Origin: Eisenbergiella porci | GTDB taxonomy: Bacteria > Bacillota > Clostridia > Lachnospirales > Lachnospiraceae | Assembly (NCBI RefSeq): GCF_009696275.1 | Contig: NZ_VUMI01000011.1 | Coordinates: 62,001 to 126,000 of the forward strand | Length of the DNA: 64,000 nucleotides | Direction: 5' to 3' | Shown here: piece after piece, positions 35,349 through 45,132 of the stretch | How the letters are laid out: each line of letters begins with the position of its first letter | Position numbering within the stretch: position 1 is the first letter of the stretch | Program-made: the position numbers and the translations under genes | The notes under the pieces: model-generated | Seen by the model: only the letters and a program-made list of their open reading frames with translations | The model's database searches: none | What the model was told of the DNA's origin: nothing

Positions 35349-35406
35349 AAGGCACTGCCGATTGAACACACTTCTCGCTCAGCTTTGTGTGTCGCGGCAG
35401 CGCCTT
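35349..35406. terminator. Bidirectional terminator after queT
   Basis: AAGGC-A-CTGCCG pairs with CGGCAG-C-GCCTT, with an inner ACACAC/GTGTGT stem, between the convergent queT and hydrolase genes. Confidence 0.65.
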
Positions 35407-35444
35407 TGTCTTACATTCATTTTATAGATTTCTGCTGCAGATCC

Positions 35445-36365
35445 CTATTCCAGGAACTTTCGTATTTCGCTGACTATTTCCTCCGCCTTAAAATGATGGA
35501 TATAATGGCCGCAGGGAAGCTCGATCAGCTCTGCCTGCAGCTTCTGAGCGCATTCCCGCTGAAGCTCCACCCAGAAATCAGCCACTTCCTTCCCATCGGA
35601 GCAAAACAGTAAAAAAGGGACCTCCGGCAATCCGCTTTTTCCAACCAAGGCAGCATTTTCATACACAATATCCGTTTCCGCCGCTATGCACCTGTTCATG
35701 AAATTCCGTTTTGCCAGCAGCTTTGCCTGCGCGTATTCTTCTTCCGTCAGTCCATCGTCAGCCGCTAACGAGAAAAGCGGCAGCCTGTGCAATCCGAACA
35801 TCGCTGCCAGCCTCAGCAGACCGATCCCCTTCCCTGCATTTTCCGCTTTTTCGTATGCCTCCGGAAATGCCATATCCAACCCGATAATCGCCTTGATCTC
35901 CTGCGGATACTTCCGCGCCCAGTATATGGCTTCCAGTCCGGACATGGAATGCGGCAAAAGCACATAAGGCCCTCTTTCCCCCGCAAGGATCAGCGCCCGG
36001 CGCGTTTCCTCCAGCATGACATCCAGCCTTCGGTTTTTTGCCGAGATTTCCGAATATCCATATCCGGCCTTTTCCACCACAACACATCTGTAATAAGGAG
36101 AAAGCCGTCTGTACAAAGGCCTGAAATCATAGACCGGCGCAATCGTCCCTCCGCCGGATAAAAATACACATGTCTCCTTCGTCCGCACGCCTTCCCCATA
36201 TACATGCATTTTATGGCCGTTCACCTCAACTATTTTCCCGGGAGGTGTCAAATGTCTTTCCTCTTGCCGGGCAAGCGCTTTATTCACCGCTGCTGCCGCT
36301 GCCATGCCCCCTGTTATACATCCCGCAATACCGGCCGCCCCTGAAATTAGTTTTTTCACCTTCAT
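35445..36365 (-). CDS. Alpha/beta hydrolase with N-terminal membrane anchor
   Basis: About 306 residues. The N-terminus has one hydrophobic segment (ISGAAGIAGCITGGMAAAAAV), probably an anchor or signal. The hydrolase domain has an oxyanion-type FLSGGG, the nucleophile in PHSMSGLEAIYWA and the likely catalytic His in LPCGHYIHHF. I start at the ATG after AAGGAG. It follows the sensor kinase gene by about 30 bases in the same direction and may be the last gene of that operon. Substrate unknown. Confidence 0.8.
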   Translation of the reverse strand: MKVKKLISGAAGIAGCITGGMAAAAAVNKALARQEERHLTPPGKIVEVNGHKMHVYGEGVRTKETCVFLSGGGTIAPVYDFRPLYRRLSPYYRCVVVEKAGYGYSEISAKNRRLDVMLEETRRALILAGERGPYVLLPHSMSGLEAIYWARKYPQEIKAIIGLDMAFPEAYEKAENAGKGIGLLRLAAMFGLHRLPLFSLAADDGLTEEEYAQAKLLAKRNFMNRCIAAETDIVYENAALVGKSGLPEVPFLLFCSDGKEVADFWVELQRECAQKLQAELIELPCGHYIHHFKAEEIVSEIRKFLE

Positions 36366-36397
36366 CTCTTCTCCTTCTCTTTTACCCATTTACCATT

Positions 36398-37747
36398 TCA
36401 TTCCGACCGGATGCACAAGCTTACCCGGCCATGCCCTTCCTCCGTGTTTGACAGCCGCACGCTTCCCCCATGAAGCCTGGCCGTCTCCTGGGCAAAAGCA
36501 AGGCCAATGCCCATATGTCCGTTCTGGGGACGGCTCTCCGCCTCTGTGTACATTGGCTCCAGGCCATGCCGCAGCGCCTTTTGGGTAAATCCCGGTCCTT
36601 CGTCAGTGACCAGTATTTCCAGCCAGGGCGCCGTCCATATAAACTGCAGGTATATTTGCCCGCCCCGGGGCGTATGCTCCGCCGCGTTGCGGACAATGTT
36701 CAGCACGGCTCTTTTTATATCCTGCCAAACCGCCTCCAGCTCCGGCAGCTCTGTCTTATCCCCCTTCACAGTAAGCCCATATACCCTGCAAAGCTCCTCA
36801 GTCTCCCGGAGCAGTTCTGCCTGTACATGCTCCCCGGACATTGCTGTCTTCCTCGCTGCGCCCTCTGCCGGACTGCGGGCAATTTTTTTCAGCCGTTCCA
36901 GGTATTCCCCCGCCGCCGCCGTATTTTTCAGAACAGCATCCACGTATTCCCGCTGCTCCTCTGTCAGCTCAGTCTCCGCCAAAAGCTGGGTGTTCCCGTC
37001 AATCACTGTCAAAGGTGTTTTCAAATCATGGATCAGGGCGCTTGTCTGGGCGATTCTGCTGTGTTCCATTTTCCACTGCTCCTGCAGAGACTGGCGCAGC
37101 GCCGCCTGCAGCTGTTCCATGGCCCTCATCACCTCGTTATATTCCCGGATCCCCGGATTCCCAAGCGGACGCTCCAGTTCTCCTCTGGCCAGGTTGACCG
37201 CAGCCTCCTGCAGCACCCTCAGCCTGGCCTTAATCACCTTTACATAATGAAATGTAAGCAGTACCAGGGAGCCGATAAAAAACGCGCCCCAGAAAGTCAT
37301 ATAAAGCCCTTCAAAGCCTGGTATCCGTTTTCTCCATGCTGGATCGGCAAGCTGCATATGGAAGGTATACTGCAGTACCGCCTCTTTCTCCCCATTTTTG
37401 ACCGAAATATGAAACCGGCCGGCTGCGTTTTTTCCGTTTTCCCGATAGTTCCCGGCAGCACGCAGCGCTTTGCCGTTCAGGTCACTATCCACAAGACTCC
37501 CCTTTTCCCATATCACATATCCACATAAATCCGGCACCAGCTCCTTTGTTATCCCCTCCTGTTCCATCCGCGCCGCGGCCTCCTGAGCCATACGCTCCCC
37601 GGCGTTGGCGGCGTACAGCGCACCGGAACCCAGCAGCAGGCTCATCCCCGCCCAGAAGCCAAGGAAAGCAGCGCCTGCCGCCAGGATGCACAGAATCATG
37701 TATTTTACAAGAATCCAAATTAAGCTTATGCTTTTTCGCTGTTCCAT
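36398..37747 (-). CDS. Sensor histidine kinase
   Basis: 449 residues. There are two membrane helices, at about residues 13-38 and 148-170, with an extracytoplasmic domain of some 110 residues between them, then a HAMP-like linker. The H-box is ALIHDLKTPLTVI with His near 238, the N-box is NIVRNAAEHTPRG near 355, and the G-box is VTDEGPGF near 383. The gene overlaps the response regulator by 22 bases, giving a coupled two-component pair. The signal is unknown; the VanS-like layout suggests cell-envelope sensing. Confidence 0.9.
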   Translation of the reverse strand: MEQRKSISLIWILVKYMILCILAAGAAFLGFWAGMSLLLGSGALYAANAGERMAQEAAARMEQEGITKELVPDLCGYVIWEKGSLVDSDLNGKALRAAGNYRENGKNAAGRFHISVKNGEKEAVLQYTFHMQLADPAWRKRIPGFEGLYMTFWGAFFIGSLVLLTFHYVKVIKARLRVLQEAAVNLARGELERPLGNPGIREYNEVMRAMEQLQAALRQSLQEQWKMEHSRIAQTSALIHDLKTPLTVIDGNTQLLAETELTEEQREYVDAVLKNTAAAGEYLERLKKIARSPAEGAARKTAMSGEHVQAELLRETEELCRVYGLTVKGDKTELPELEAVWQDIKRAVLNIVRNAAEHTPRGGQIYLQFIWTAPWLEILVTDEGPGFTQKALRHGLEPMYTEAESRPQNGHMGIGLAFAQETARLHGGSVRLSNTEEGHGRVSLCIRSE

Positions 37748-38397
37748 CGGTATCCCATTCCCCAGACCGTTTCTATCGGTGCGCTGCCGCAGGAGGCCAG
37801 CTTCCCGCGCAGGTTCTTAATATGCTCCGTCACCGACGCCTCCCCGGAATCGCTATCAAATCCGAAGACCTCCTCCAATAGCTGCTCCCGCGTGTATACC
37901 AGCCCCGGATGCCTGGCCAGCGTCTCGCAGAGCAAATATTCGCTTCTGGTCAGACTCAGCTCCCGTTCCCCGGCATATACCTTTTTCGCCTGCAGGTCAA
38001 AGCGCAGTCCACCGGAAACAAACCGGTAAGAAGGCACCCGGCGTTCCCGGCGCAGATGCGCCTCCACCCTTGCCCGGAGCTGTAAAATACTGAAGGGCTT
38101 GGTCAGATAATCATCCCCGCCCGCACCCAGCCCGTTCAGCACATCCTCATCCTCTCCCCTGGCCGTAAGAAACAGAATCGGACAGTCTGTAAATGCGCGT
38201 ATCCGCCCGCAGGCAGCCACGCCGTCCTCTCCCGGCATCATTACGTCCAGCAAAATCAGATCCGCCGCTTTGCACAGCTTCTCATCCAGCTCCTGCGTAT
38301 CAGGCAGCGCCGTTACAGAATGCCCATCCTTTTCCAGGGCTCTTTTTAATAAACGGCAGATATCCTCCGAATCATCCACCACAATTATTCTTGCCAT
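37726..38397 (-). CDS. OmpR/VanR-type response regulator
   Basis: 223 residues. The receiver domain has the DD pair in VVDDSEDICRLL, the phosphorylated Asp in LILLDVMMPGEDG near residue 51 and Lys in DDYLTKPF. The C-terminal winged helix (LTRSEYLLCETLARHPG, VTEHIKNLRGKL) is of the OmpR class. It is the first gene of the two-component operon and starts 21 bases after the TraX-like gene stop. Confidence 0.93.
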   Translation of the reverse strand: MARIIVVDDSEDICRLLKRALEKDGHSVTALPDTQELDEKLCKAADLILLDVMMPGEDGVAACGRIRAFTDCPILFLTARGEDEDVLNGLGAGGDDYLTKPFSILQLRARVEAHLRRERRVPSYRFVSGGLRFDLQAKKVYAGERELSLTRSEYLLCETLARHPGLVYTREQLLEEVFGFDSDSGEASVTEHIKNLRGKLASCGSAPIETVWGMGYRWNSEKA

Positions 38398-38418
38398 CGC
38401 TTTTCACTCCTGCTGCCA

Positions 38419-39249
38419 TTAGAAAATCTGCATCACCCAGGATATCCCGTACAGTACATATACATGGGCCGGATAAAACCAGTAAAACAGCTTTTTGTTC
38501 CCTCTTCCCCGCTTTCCATTATACAGATACATCGGTATGGCGGCAAAACCGCTCATCCATCCATACATCTGCGTAAAAAGCATCCGGAATTCCGCTCCCG
38601 GAGTAAGCAGGAAGGGCGCCAGCCCCTCCAGCAGCAGCGCCGCCGCAAAAAAGGCGGCAGCCTGCAGAGCCCTGTTTTTCCTCAATCCATAAAGAAGAAG
38701 GCCTTCCAGGATAAAATATGTTCCGCCATCCATAATTGCCGTGTGCATGGGGAGGACCGTATAGTGCAGAATCAGCACCACAGGCGTGGAAGCGGGAACC
38801 TGATATATAAGCCCCATTCCAAGCACCGGCCACAACAACGGCAGCAATACCGCGCACAGCCCCTTCAGCCATTGTTTTTGTCTGCACCATTCAATCCCCT
38901 GCAGGATGACCAGCAGAATGGAAAAGGTGGCCAGCATCTGATTCTGCGGCACAAACCCATCCGGCCGTCTCACAAAGCTGAGAAATACATATTGCAGCGC
39001 TCCCATGCCCACGGCAATGGCATAAATCCGCAGAAAATATTTTTTCCGGTTCCGCGTATGCGCAAAGCCTTCCAGCAGACAGAACAAAAACAGCGGTGCC
39101 GACACCCTGCCCAGCATGGAAAACCATTCCGGAACCTTTCCCGTAAACTCAAAAAAATAGTGTATATGGTCAAATACCATCAATACCAATGCCAGCCACT
39201 TCAGCTGAAAATCCGTGAGACCCTTCCATTGCTTTCTTTTTTCCATCAT
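38419..39249 (-). CDS. TraX family membrane protein
   Basis: 276 residues with eight or nine membrane helices. The family signature is visible at both ends: LTDFQLKWLALVLMVFDHIHYFF with the conserved DH pair, and KLFYWFYPAHVYVLYGIS. TraX of the F plasmid acetylates pilin, but chromosomal Firmicute homologues are usually not linked to conjugation and probably modify an envelope component. GGAGG precedes the ATG. It is followed by the two-component genes on the same strand. Confidence 0.85.
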   Translation of the reverse strand: MMEKRKQWKGLTDFQLKWLALVLMVFDHIHYFFEFTGKVPEWFSMLGRVSAPLFLFCLLEGFAHTRNRKKYFLRIYAIAVGMGALQYVFLSFVRRPDGFVPQNQMLATFSILLVILQGIEWCRQKQWLKGLCAVLLPLLWPVLGMGLIYQVPASTPVVLILHYTVLPMHTAIMDGGTYFILEGLLLYGLRKNRALQAAAFFAAALLLEGLAPFLLTPGAEFRMLFTQMYGWMSGFAAIPMYLYNGKRGRGNKKLFYWFYPAHVYVLYGISWVMQIF

Positions 39250-39340
39250 ACCTGCCTCCTGAATCCGGGGAATGCAAACTCTCCGTCATACATTCCCCTT
39301 ATTTTTTCAATTCAAAGGATAGCAGGAAATTCTAAGGATT

Positions 39341-40201
39341 TTATAAGGAAGAATCCTCTTCTTTATAATTTTCCCCCTGGTTATCTTCTTTCGTCCTTTC
39401 TTTCTTCAATCTTCTGAAATAATCTGCAACGGCATAGTACACCGGTATTGCCAGAAATACCAGCCATCCCGGATGCCACAGCCCCTTGAAGATGCCAAGG
39501 AGCAGAAAAATAAGGAAGGTCAGCAAAGGAAAGGCAAACCTCATCATATCCCTTTTCCGGAAAGCTTCCAGACAGGTATGCCACAGAGGAATCGTAAGGA
39601 GGATTACCCAGGCCAGATGCCACGCCCCGGTAAGGACGCCAATAACGATAAAGGCTGCAATTACCAGAACCGCAAAGGGGAACTCCGGCCTGGCCAGCTC
39701 CCAGAGATATCTGCCGTCATATTTTTCACCATTGACATAGACACCGTTGGAATCCACGTGCACTTCATCCTCCGTATCCACCACATGGATCCCCTTCCAG
39801 CCCACATGCACCTCGCTGTCCTTATCCTTACAGTGGATTCCGTCCAGGCCGATATGTACATATTCCGGTGTGTTCCACCGTCCATCCGATGCAGTCCCCG
39901 CAGCGTCTCCCGAAAAAGGGCCGCCATCCCCGGCCGGTACCGGCGATGCTTCCTCCTCCTTCTCCGGCATTTCCTCATTTTCCGGCATGGGGATCTCATC
40001 CTCCGTCCGCAGCAGCTCATCCATGGAAATTCCGTAAATCCGTGAAAGCAGAATCAGGTTATCCGTATCCGGCGATGCTTCAGCTCTTTCCCATTTACTT
40101 ACCGCCTGACGGCTGATGCCCAGCTTTTCCGCCAGCGCCTCCTGAGACAGACTGTTCTGTTTCCTTAAATTTACAAGCCTGTTGGCGATCTCAATATTCA
40201 T
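39341..40201 (-). CDS. XRE-family regulator fused to a membrane domain
   Basis: 286 residues. The N-terminal helix-turn-helix (about 1-65) is LVNLRKQNSLSQEALAEKLGISRQAVSKWE. A Pro/Glu-rich linker and repeated beta segments (VHIGLDGIHCKDKDSE, VHVGWKGIHVVDTEDE) follow, then three or four membrane helices at about 180-265. Such proteins are membrane-bound transcription factors of unknown stimulus. A strong AGGAGG lies before the ATG. The upstream 260 bases hold a GCAAC/GTTGC hairpin near 40303-40313 and a -10-like TATAAT (40249-40254, minus strand) without a clear -35. Confidence 0.85.
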   Translation of the reverse strand: MNIEIANRLVNLRKQNSLSQEALAEKLGISRQAVSKWERAEASPDTDNLILLSRIYGISMDELLRTEDEIPMPENEEMPEKEEEASPVPAGDGGPFSGDAAGTASDGRWNTPEYVHIGLDGIHCKDKDSEVHVGWKGIHVVDTEDEVHVDSNGVYVNGEKYDGRYLWELARPEFPFAVLVIAAFIVIGVLTGAWHLAWVILLTIPLWHTCLEAFRKRDMMRFAFPLLTFLIFLLLGIFKGLWHPGWLVFLAIPVYYAVADYFRRLKKERTKEDNQGENYKEEDSSL

Positions 40202-40463
40202 AACATAACCTCCTGCTGTGTTAAAATTTATCGTTTCCGTTGGCTTGCATTATAAGGGATTTAGCCAAAGTTGCACTACCAATTCTGCTTTTCATCACCG
40301 CAACTATCGGTTGCATTGCCCGGAAACAGCCATTTTATGCGTACTCCCGGAATATACTTGCAGCCGGCTTCCCGCAGGGCAGTCTGTTCCGTACACCCTT
40401 AATCTTAAGAAAATAATCTAAAGAAAAAAGTGCACGGACCGGGCCGCCCGCAGGCGCCGGCTG

Positions 40464-42992
40464 TTATTTTTTCACATAGGATATAAAGTGGCAGCCATTT
40501 TCCGTAAACCAGTCTGCCGCATCGTTCATGCCCATTTTGTATACCTTATCCGTCTCCGGATTCATCAGCACCACATTCTTTTCATTGAAACCGATAATCA
40601 GCACTGCATTGCCGTCGCCCAGCATGGCCAGTACGGGAATCTCTCTGTCCGGATAATAAAGCACGCTGTCCAGTGTGCAGCCGGACAGATCCAGCACCTG
40701 CACATTCTCCAGGTTTTCCTGAAGCACCTCCTGCACCGTCTTGCCCTGGGTAAGCATATATTCCGAGTTTCTCATAATTCCTTCATATGCCAGAATCGTA
40801 TCCAGACAGACTGCCAGGCTGTTTTTGTCCTCCGTTACCGGCGAAGCTTCAATGGCCATAATCTGGTTCTTGGTATTGATTTTGTCCTTCCGCCATACAT
40901 AAGCGCCGCTTTCCCCGGTCACTGTGCCGCTGATTTCATAGGCAAGGCTGATGGCTTCTCCCGCAGTGGAAAGGATGGCCACCTCCCCGTCAGGCCCATA
41001 TACATAATAGCTTTCCATAGGCTGCTCCGCCTGCGGCAGCTGAATTTCCCTGCTGCCCTCGTACAGAACCTCCTTAGGCGTAAGCCGCTTCAGCTTCTTG
41101 CTGTCAGGAGCCGATTTCATCTGTATTTCGGTTATGGTTTCACAATCATCCACCGGAATGGTGATAACCTTATTGCTCTTGACTACCTCTGCCGCCCCGC
41201 TCACAATCTGATCATTGGGCGCGGCCGCATAATTACCTTCCCCATCTTTCTCCACACGGCTCAGATTAATTTGATTTCCGTTAATACTGCAGTCCGTGGT
41301 ATAGAAGCCGTCTTTTTCATAGGTTTTCAGCACTTTTCCGTTCTCATCCTGTATTCTCACCTGGAACATGGGAAAAATCATGGTTCCCGTATCATCAAGA
41401 ATCACGTCCGACTGCCTCGCCACGCCATATATCACATCCTCACCCATAAAGCCAAGAGGCATGATATAATTGCCGCTTCCCGCTTCTATCTTCATCTGCT
41501 CCCCGCTGTTTAAGTTCATCAGGGTCAGGCTGCTGCTGGCATATTTTTTCCCCTCATTCTGCCACACAATCATACGGTTGCTGTCCGATACCTGGTAGGT
41601 ATCCCCGCTCATATTCTCCGCGATCACATCCACCGTCTGCCGATCCAGATTCACACAGTTAATCTGGTTATTCATCAGCAGATACAATTCGTTCTTACCG
41701 TTGATATAGGCCAGGCGTTCCAGCTCCGCCTCAAAGATTTCCGGGGATTTGGTGCTGGGGATAAATGCCAGCTCCTCCACCGTGTTCAGGGAATTATTGT
41801 ACAGATAGATTTCCGCTCCGGTATAACCTTCCCTGCGGCCCCGGCTGATATAGCCGTATACCATAAAAAATACATTTCCCGCTTCATCCACCTGAAGGAT
41901 TTTAAAATCATGTCCGCTGTAGAAGGTTCTTTCATCCCTTCCCTCAGAATCGTAAAAGGAAAAAAGCTTGGAAAGCCTGTTGTCCGTCACATTCACGCTG
42001 TAAAGCACGCCGGCCTGGGCAAACGCAAGTATTTTGCCCCCGTCGCTCTCCATCATTTCCACATGCGGATCCGTAATGCCCAGCACGATCTTATCTCCCA
42101 CAAAGGCAGAATTATCCTCCGCAAAAATTTCACTCATCTGCCGTTCATAATCCAGCAGATACATCCGGTCCGTTCCCTGGCGGACACGGTAAACCTCTTC
42201 CACGGAGGCGTAGGTTTCCCTGCCCTGCCGGATGTAGTTTACCAGATATTCCACCGTAATGGATGCGGTCTCCTCCGAAATCTCCCGGATGGTGAAAACC
42301 GGCTCCGTTATCTGCTCCACCTCCAGCCCGGCCCAGCCAATCTGGGATGCGGTGTTGTTTATCGTTACCCGGCTGAGCGTAGTATTATCGGCGTCGCTTT
42401 TCGGCTCCAGATTCTTGCCAAACTCGCCCGGCCATCCGTCACTGAAGGTAGCCGCATTAAAATTCCTCACAAATTCCAGCTTTTCCTCCACGCCGTAGCC
42501 GTCCGCCTGAATAATCCGCATATAATAACGGACGCACCTGCCATCCTCCAGATTCACGAGAAAGGTCAGCCCGTATTCTGTTTTTTCCTCAATGAGATCC
42601 TTCAGGACGATATCCGCCGTCAGCGTATCCCCCAACGTCCGGTAATTGGTGATTTCCGTATTTTCCACCAGACGGCTGCCGTCCACGCTGCGCACCTCAA
42701 AGGCGAGGGATTCCACGGACTGCCCGTACTTTTTTACGCTGAAGGACAGCCTTCTGTCCGACTCAATGGGCATAATGCTTTCCTTCATATACTGTTCATC
42801 CATAGCGTTTAAAAAGCCGCGCATCATATTCACATGCTGCTCTCCCACGTTTACATAGACAAGAGGCAGCTCCGGCAGCTTCATTTCCGCCGTCATATCC
42901 GTATTCCCTCTGTTCAGAAACAGGCTGCTGACAATCAGCACCACGATAAATGTCGCCGCAAACACGCAGCCCTTAATAATTGTTTTCTTCAT
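40464..42992 (-). CDS. Large membrane-anchored surface protein with inactive-looking C39-like C-terminus
   Basis: 842 residues. One N-terminal membrane helix at about 7-27 (VFAATFIVVLIVSSLFL) anchors a long extracellular part. The middle, about residues 290-560, has repeated beta-strand segments that read like a propeller (VLYSVNVTDNRLSKLF, IYLYNNSLNTVEELAF, LTLMNLNSGEQ). The last 120 residues resemble a C39-like peptidase: Cys in LAVCLDTILAYEG is present, but the His strand reads DGNAVLIIGF and the Asp-Pro reads LMNPETD, so His and Asp are both Asn. It lies 10 bases after the methyltransferase gene. Function is unknown; a binding rather than cleaving role is inferred. Confidence 0.72.
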   Translation of the reverse strand: MKKTIIKGCVFAATFIVVLIVSSLFLNRGNTDMTAEMKLPELPLVYVNVGEQHVNMMRGFLNAMDEQYMKESIMPIESDRRLSFSVKKYGQSVESLAFEVRSVDGSRLVENTEITNYRTLGDTLTADIVLKDLIEEKTEYGLTFLVNLEDGRCVRYYMRIIQADGYGVEEKLEFVRNFNAATFSDGWPGEFGKNLEPKSDADNTTLSRVTINNTASQIGWAGLEVEQITEPVFTIREISEETASITVEYLVNYIRQGRETYASVEEVYRVRQGTDRMYLLDYERQMSEIFAEDNSAFVGDKIVLGITDPHVEMMESDGGKILAFAQAGVLYSVNVTDNRLSKLFSFYDSEGRDERTFYSGHDFKILQVDEAGNVFFMVYGYISRGRREGYTGAEIYLYNNSLNTVEELAFIPSTKSPEIFEAELERLAYINGKNELYLLMNNQINCVNLDRQTVDVIAENMSGDTYQVSDSNRMIVWQNEGKKYASSSLTLMNLNSGEQMKIEAGSGNYIMPLGFMGEDVIYGVARQSDVILDDTGTMIFPMFQVRIQDENGKVLKTYEKDGFYTTDCSINGNQINLSRVEKDGEGNYAAAPNDQIVSGAAEVVKSNKVITIPVDDCETITEIQMKSAPDSKKLKRLTPKEVLYEGSREIQLPQAEQPMESYYVYGPDGEVAILSTAGEAISLAYEISGTVTGESGAYVWRKDKINTKNQIMAIEASPVTEDKNSLAVCLDTILAYEGIMRNSEYMLTQGKTVQEVLQENLENVQVLDLSGCTLDSVLYYPDREIPVLAMLGDGNAVLIIGFNEKNVVLMNPETDKVYKMGMNDAADWFTENGCHFISYVKK

Positions 42993-43002
42993 TCCGCTTC
43001 CT

Positions 43003-44148
43003 TTACTGCTTCAAAAGTTCCTGCAGGCAGGTATGTACGTGCAGGAAGTCCGTCATTTCCTGTATGCCGGTATCCGCCGGCTTTGTCCCCTTCCTTTTCA
43101 CCGCCCTGATAAGAATATTCTTCGGCGTATGCTCCATATCAATGAACTCCAGCAGATGCGTGTCATAGCCTGCCTCCTCCAGCAGGTTTCCGCGCAGCGC
43201 GTCCGTCAGAAGGGCCGACATCCGTTCTTTTACCAGTCCGTATTTGAGGGCGGGCTTAAGAATATCACATGCGATCTGCCTGTTCATCTCATGCTGACAG
43301 CAGGGAACGGACAGGATAACCTCCGCATTCCAGCACACGGCCTTATACAAAGCATAATCCGTAGCCGTATCACAGGCATGCAGCGTGACCACCATATCCA
43401 CCTTTTCTTCCCCGGAATAATCCGCAATATCACCCTGCAAAAATTCCAGGCCTTCATACCCGTATTTATCCGCCAGCTCCTGACAATGCCGGATGACCTC
43501 CTTTTTCAAATCCAGCCCCGTAACGCGGATATCCAGGCCGCAAAGCTCATGCAGATAATAATACATGACAAAGGTCAGATAGCTTTTGCCGCAGCCGAAA
43601 TCTATGATGCGCACACATCTGTCTTTAGGAAGTATAGGCATAATATCCGCAATAAATTCCAGAAATCTGTTAATCTGCCTGAATTTATCATAACGGCTCT
43701 TCACAATCCTGCCGTCCTGAGTCTGCACACCCAGATCCACAAGAAAAGGAACCGGCTTTCCTTCCTCCAGAATATATTTTTTTGCTCTGTTATGGGAAAG
43801 GGAAAGCTCCTTCGCTTTTTCCCCTCCGCTTTTTTTCTTTTTTATTGTTATTTTCCCTTTCTTACTGACAAGGGCCACCGCCTGGAAATCCATGGTTTCC
43901 ACATCAAGCTGCCGGAAGCTGTCTTCCATGGCCTTTCCCATTTCTTCCATGGCTTCGGCAGCGCTTACATTGTGGTGAAATACCTGGTTTCCCCGGTAAC
44001 TCTCCATCTGAAAGCACAGCTCGTCCTTTATCATGACAGGCCGCAGCTTCAGCCTGACAGCTCCATCCTTTTTTCTGGGGCCTCCCGCCGTTATCTGATA
44101 CAGCCTTTCATTCAGGCTCTCTTGCAAAAGCTTGTATAATTCTTCCAT
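43003..44148 (-). CDS. Class I SAM-dependent methyltransferase (Methyltransf_32 type)
   Basis: 381 residues. A long N-terminal region ends with HNRAKKYIL and FLVDLGVQTQDGRIV, and the Rossmann methyltransferase core has the SAM loop IIDFGCGKSYLTF near residue 200. An acidic VTGLDLKKEVI strand, VTLHACDTATDYAL and SVPCCQHEMNRQI follow. The CCQHE motif and layout match the family also found in a glutathione-S-transferase C-terminal-like group. The substrate is unknown, possibly RNA or a protein. It has CAGGT before the ATG and precedes the large surface protein gene. Confidence 0.8.
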   Translation of the reverse strand: MEELYKLLQESLNERLYQITAGGPRKKDGAVRLKLRPVMIKDELCFQMESYRGNQVFHHNVSAAEAMEEMGKAMEDSFRQLDVETMDFQAVALVSKKGKITIKKKKSGGEKAKELSLSHNRAKKYILEEGKPVPFLVDLGVQTQDGRIVKSRYDKFRQINRFLEFIADIMPILPKDRCVRIIDFGCGKSYLTFVMYYYLHELCGLDIRVTGLDLKKEVIRHCQELADKYGYEGLEFLQGDIADYSGEEKVDMVVTLHACDTATDYALYKAVCWNAEVILSVPCCQHEMNRQIACDILKPALKYGLVKERMSALLTDALRGNLLEEAGYDTHLLEFIDMEHTPKNILIRAVKRKGTKPADTGIQEMTDFLHVHTCLQELLKQ

Positions 44149-44302
44149 AACAATACCTGCTGTTTCTCCGTATTTTCCGCCAACATCCGCAGTGGCTTCA
44201 CTCCGGCTGCGCCGCCGGCCTGCCCTGATACCACAGCAGGCCCGGTGCGCGGCGCCGTCAAAAGTCTGAATCTATTTTAATTCCTTTGTCTGAAATGCAC
44301 AA

Positions 44303-45097
44303 CTAGAATTTATAAAATCCCTTATTTCCCCCAAAAACCGAAAAACCGCCATAGGATGCGCTCCTGATCCGGTTTCCTCTTCCGTGTCTTCTGCGGAATA
44401 TTTCGTAAAAAAGGAGGGCCTGAATCAGATCTCTTCTATGATTCCATTCCTCTTCCCTGTGGGAAGTGATTTGCATCTGCTGCGGCCCCGGGATGACAGC
44501 CGCCGTTTCAGATACTGCCGCGGCCTCCTCCGGCGCAGCTTCCTCTCCGTCCGGCACACGTGCCTGGATTTCCTCTCCGTCCTTTTTTCTTGCGGAAGCT
44601 CCGGCGGCAAGCTCTCTTTCCACCGCCGCCCGGCCCTCATCAGCCTGCTCCTCTTCCCTTCTTATCTTGTTATAAATATCCTCTCCCAGACGGTAAAGCG
44701 CCATCCGGTCAGGATATTCATCATAAATCATGCTGCCGTTGTAATCCATGGTATCCAGGATATCACTGATTTTTTTCTGATAACGCTGGGCATCCTGGGG
44801 ATAGAGCTGAAGAAAATATTCCAGATCACGAATTGCATCGTCCTCTTCCTCCCAGTACATGGGCATGGGATAGGTCATATAAAAAGGAAGGGGGCTCCCC
44901 GGTGCGCCGCAGTTTCCATAAGGGCAGCCATAATTCATATTCGCTCCCCCGTTCCTCCACTCCTCCGGAGTTCCCTCCATATTGTACTCTCTGTAACTTC
45001 GCTGTTTTCCTCTGTAACCGGGCATTCTCCGTCCTTCGCTTTCTTCGCGGTAGGGTTCTTCCGGAAATCGGCCCGGGAATTTTCTGATATCGTCCAT
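44303..45097 (-). CDS. Conserved hypothetical protein, Tyr/Met-rich with acidic linker
   Basis: About 264 residues, no membrane helix and no domain that I recognise. The N-terminal 60 residues are charged and Arg/Glu/Pro-rich. Then come a small CPYGNC motif, PFYMTYPMPMYWEE, and the best conserved-looking block, DLEYFLQLYPQDAQRYQKKI...LYRLGEDIYNKIRREEE. An Ala/Glu-rich low-complexity stretch follows, and the C-terminus is basic (FRRRHGRGNRIRS) with Gly-rich ends. I start at the ATG after AAAGGAAAA. The Met/Tyr-rich N-terminus is reminiscent of spore-coat-associated proteins, but that is speculation. Confidence 0.6.
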   Translation of the reverse strand: MDDIRKFPGRFPEEPYREESEGRRMPGYRGKQRSYREYNMEGTPEEWRNGGANMNYGCPYGNCGAPGSPLPFYMTYPMPMYWEEEDDAIRDLEYFLQLYPQDAQRYQKKISDILDTMDYNGSMIYDEYPDRMALYRLGEDIYNKIRREEEQADEGRAAVERELAAGASARKKDGEEIQARVPDGEEAAPEEAAAVSETAAVIPGPQQMQITSHREEEWNHRRDLIQALLFYEIFRRRHGRGNRIRSASYGGFSVFGGNKGFYKF

Positions 45098-45132
45098 TCC
45101 ATTTTCCTTTCCGGACACTCCGCCCCTGAAGC

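Noticed and set aside
36470-37528. Long open frame on the plus strand opposite the histidine kinase (about 350 codons)
   Set aside because: It lies wholly antisense to a gene with clear kinase motifs, lacks a ribosome site and yields a Cys/Arg/Leu-rich product without any domain. Similar mirror frames opposite mfd (16990-17925), the methyltransferase (43033-44139) and DUF58 (46372-47505) were rejected for the same reason.
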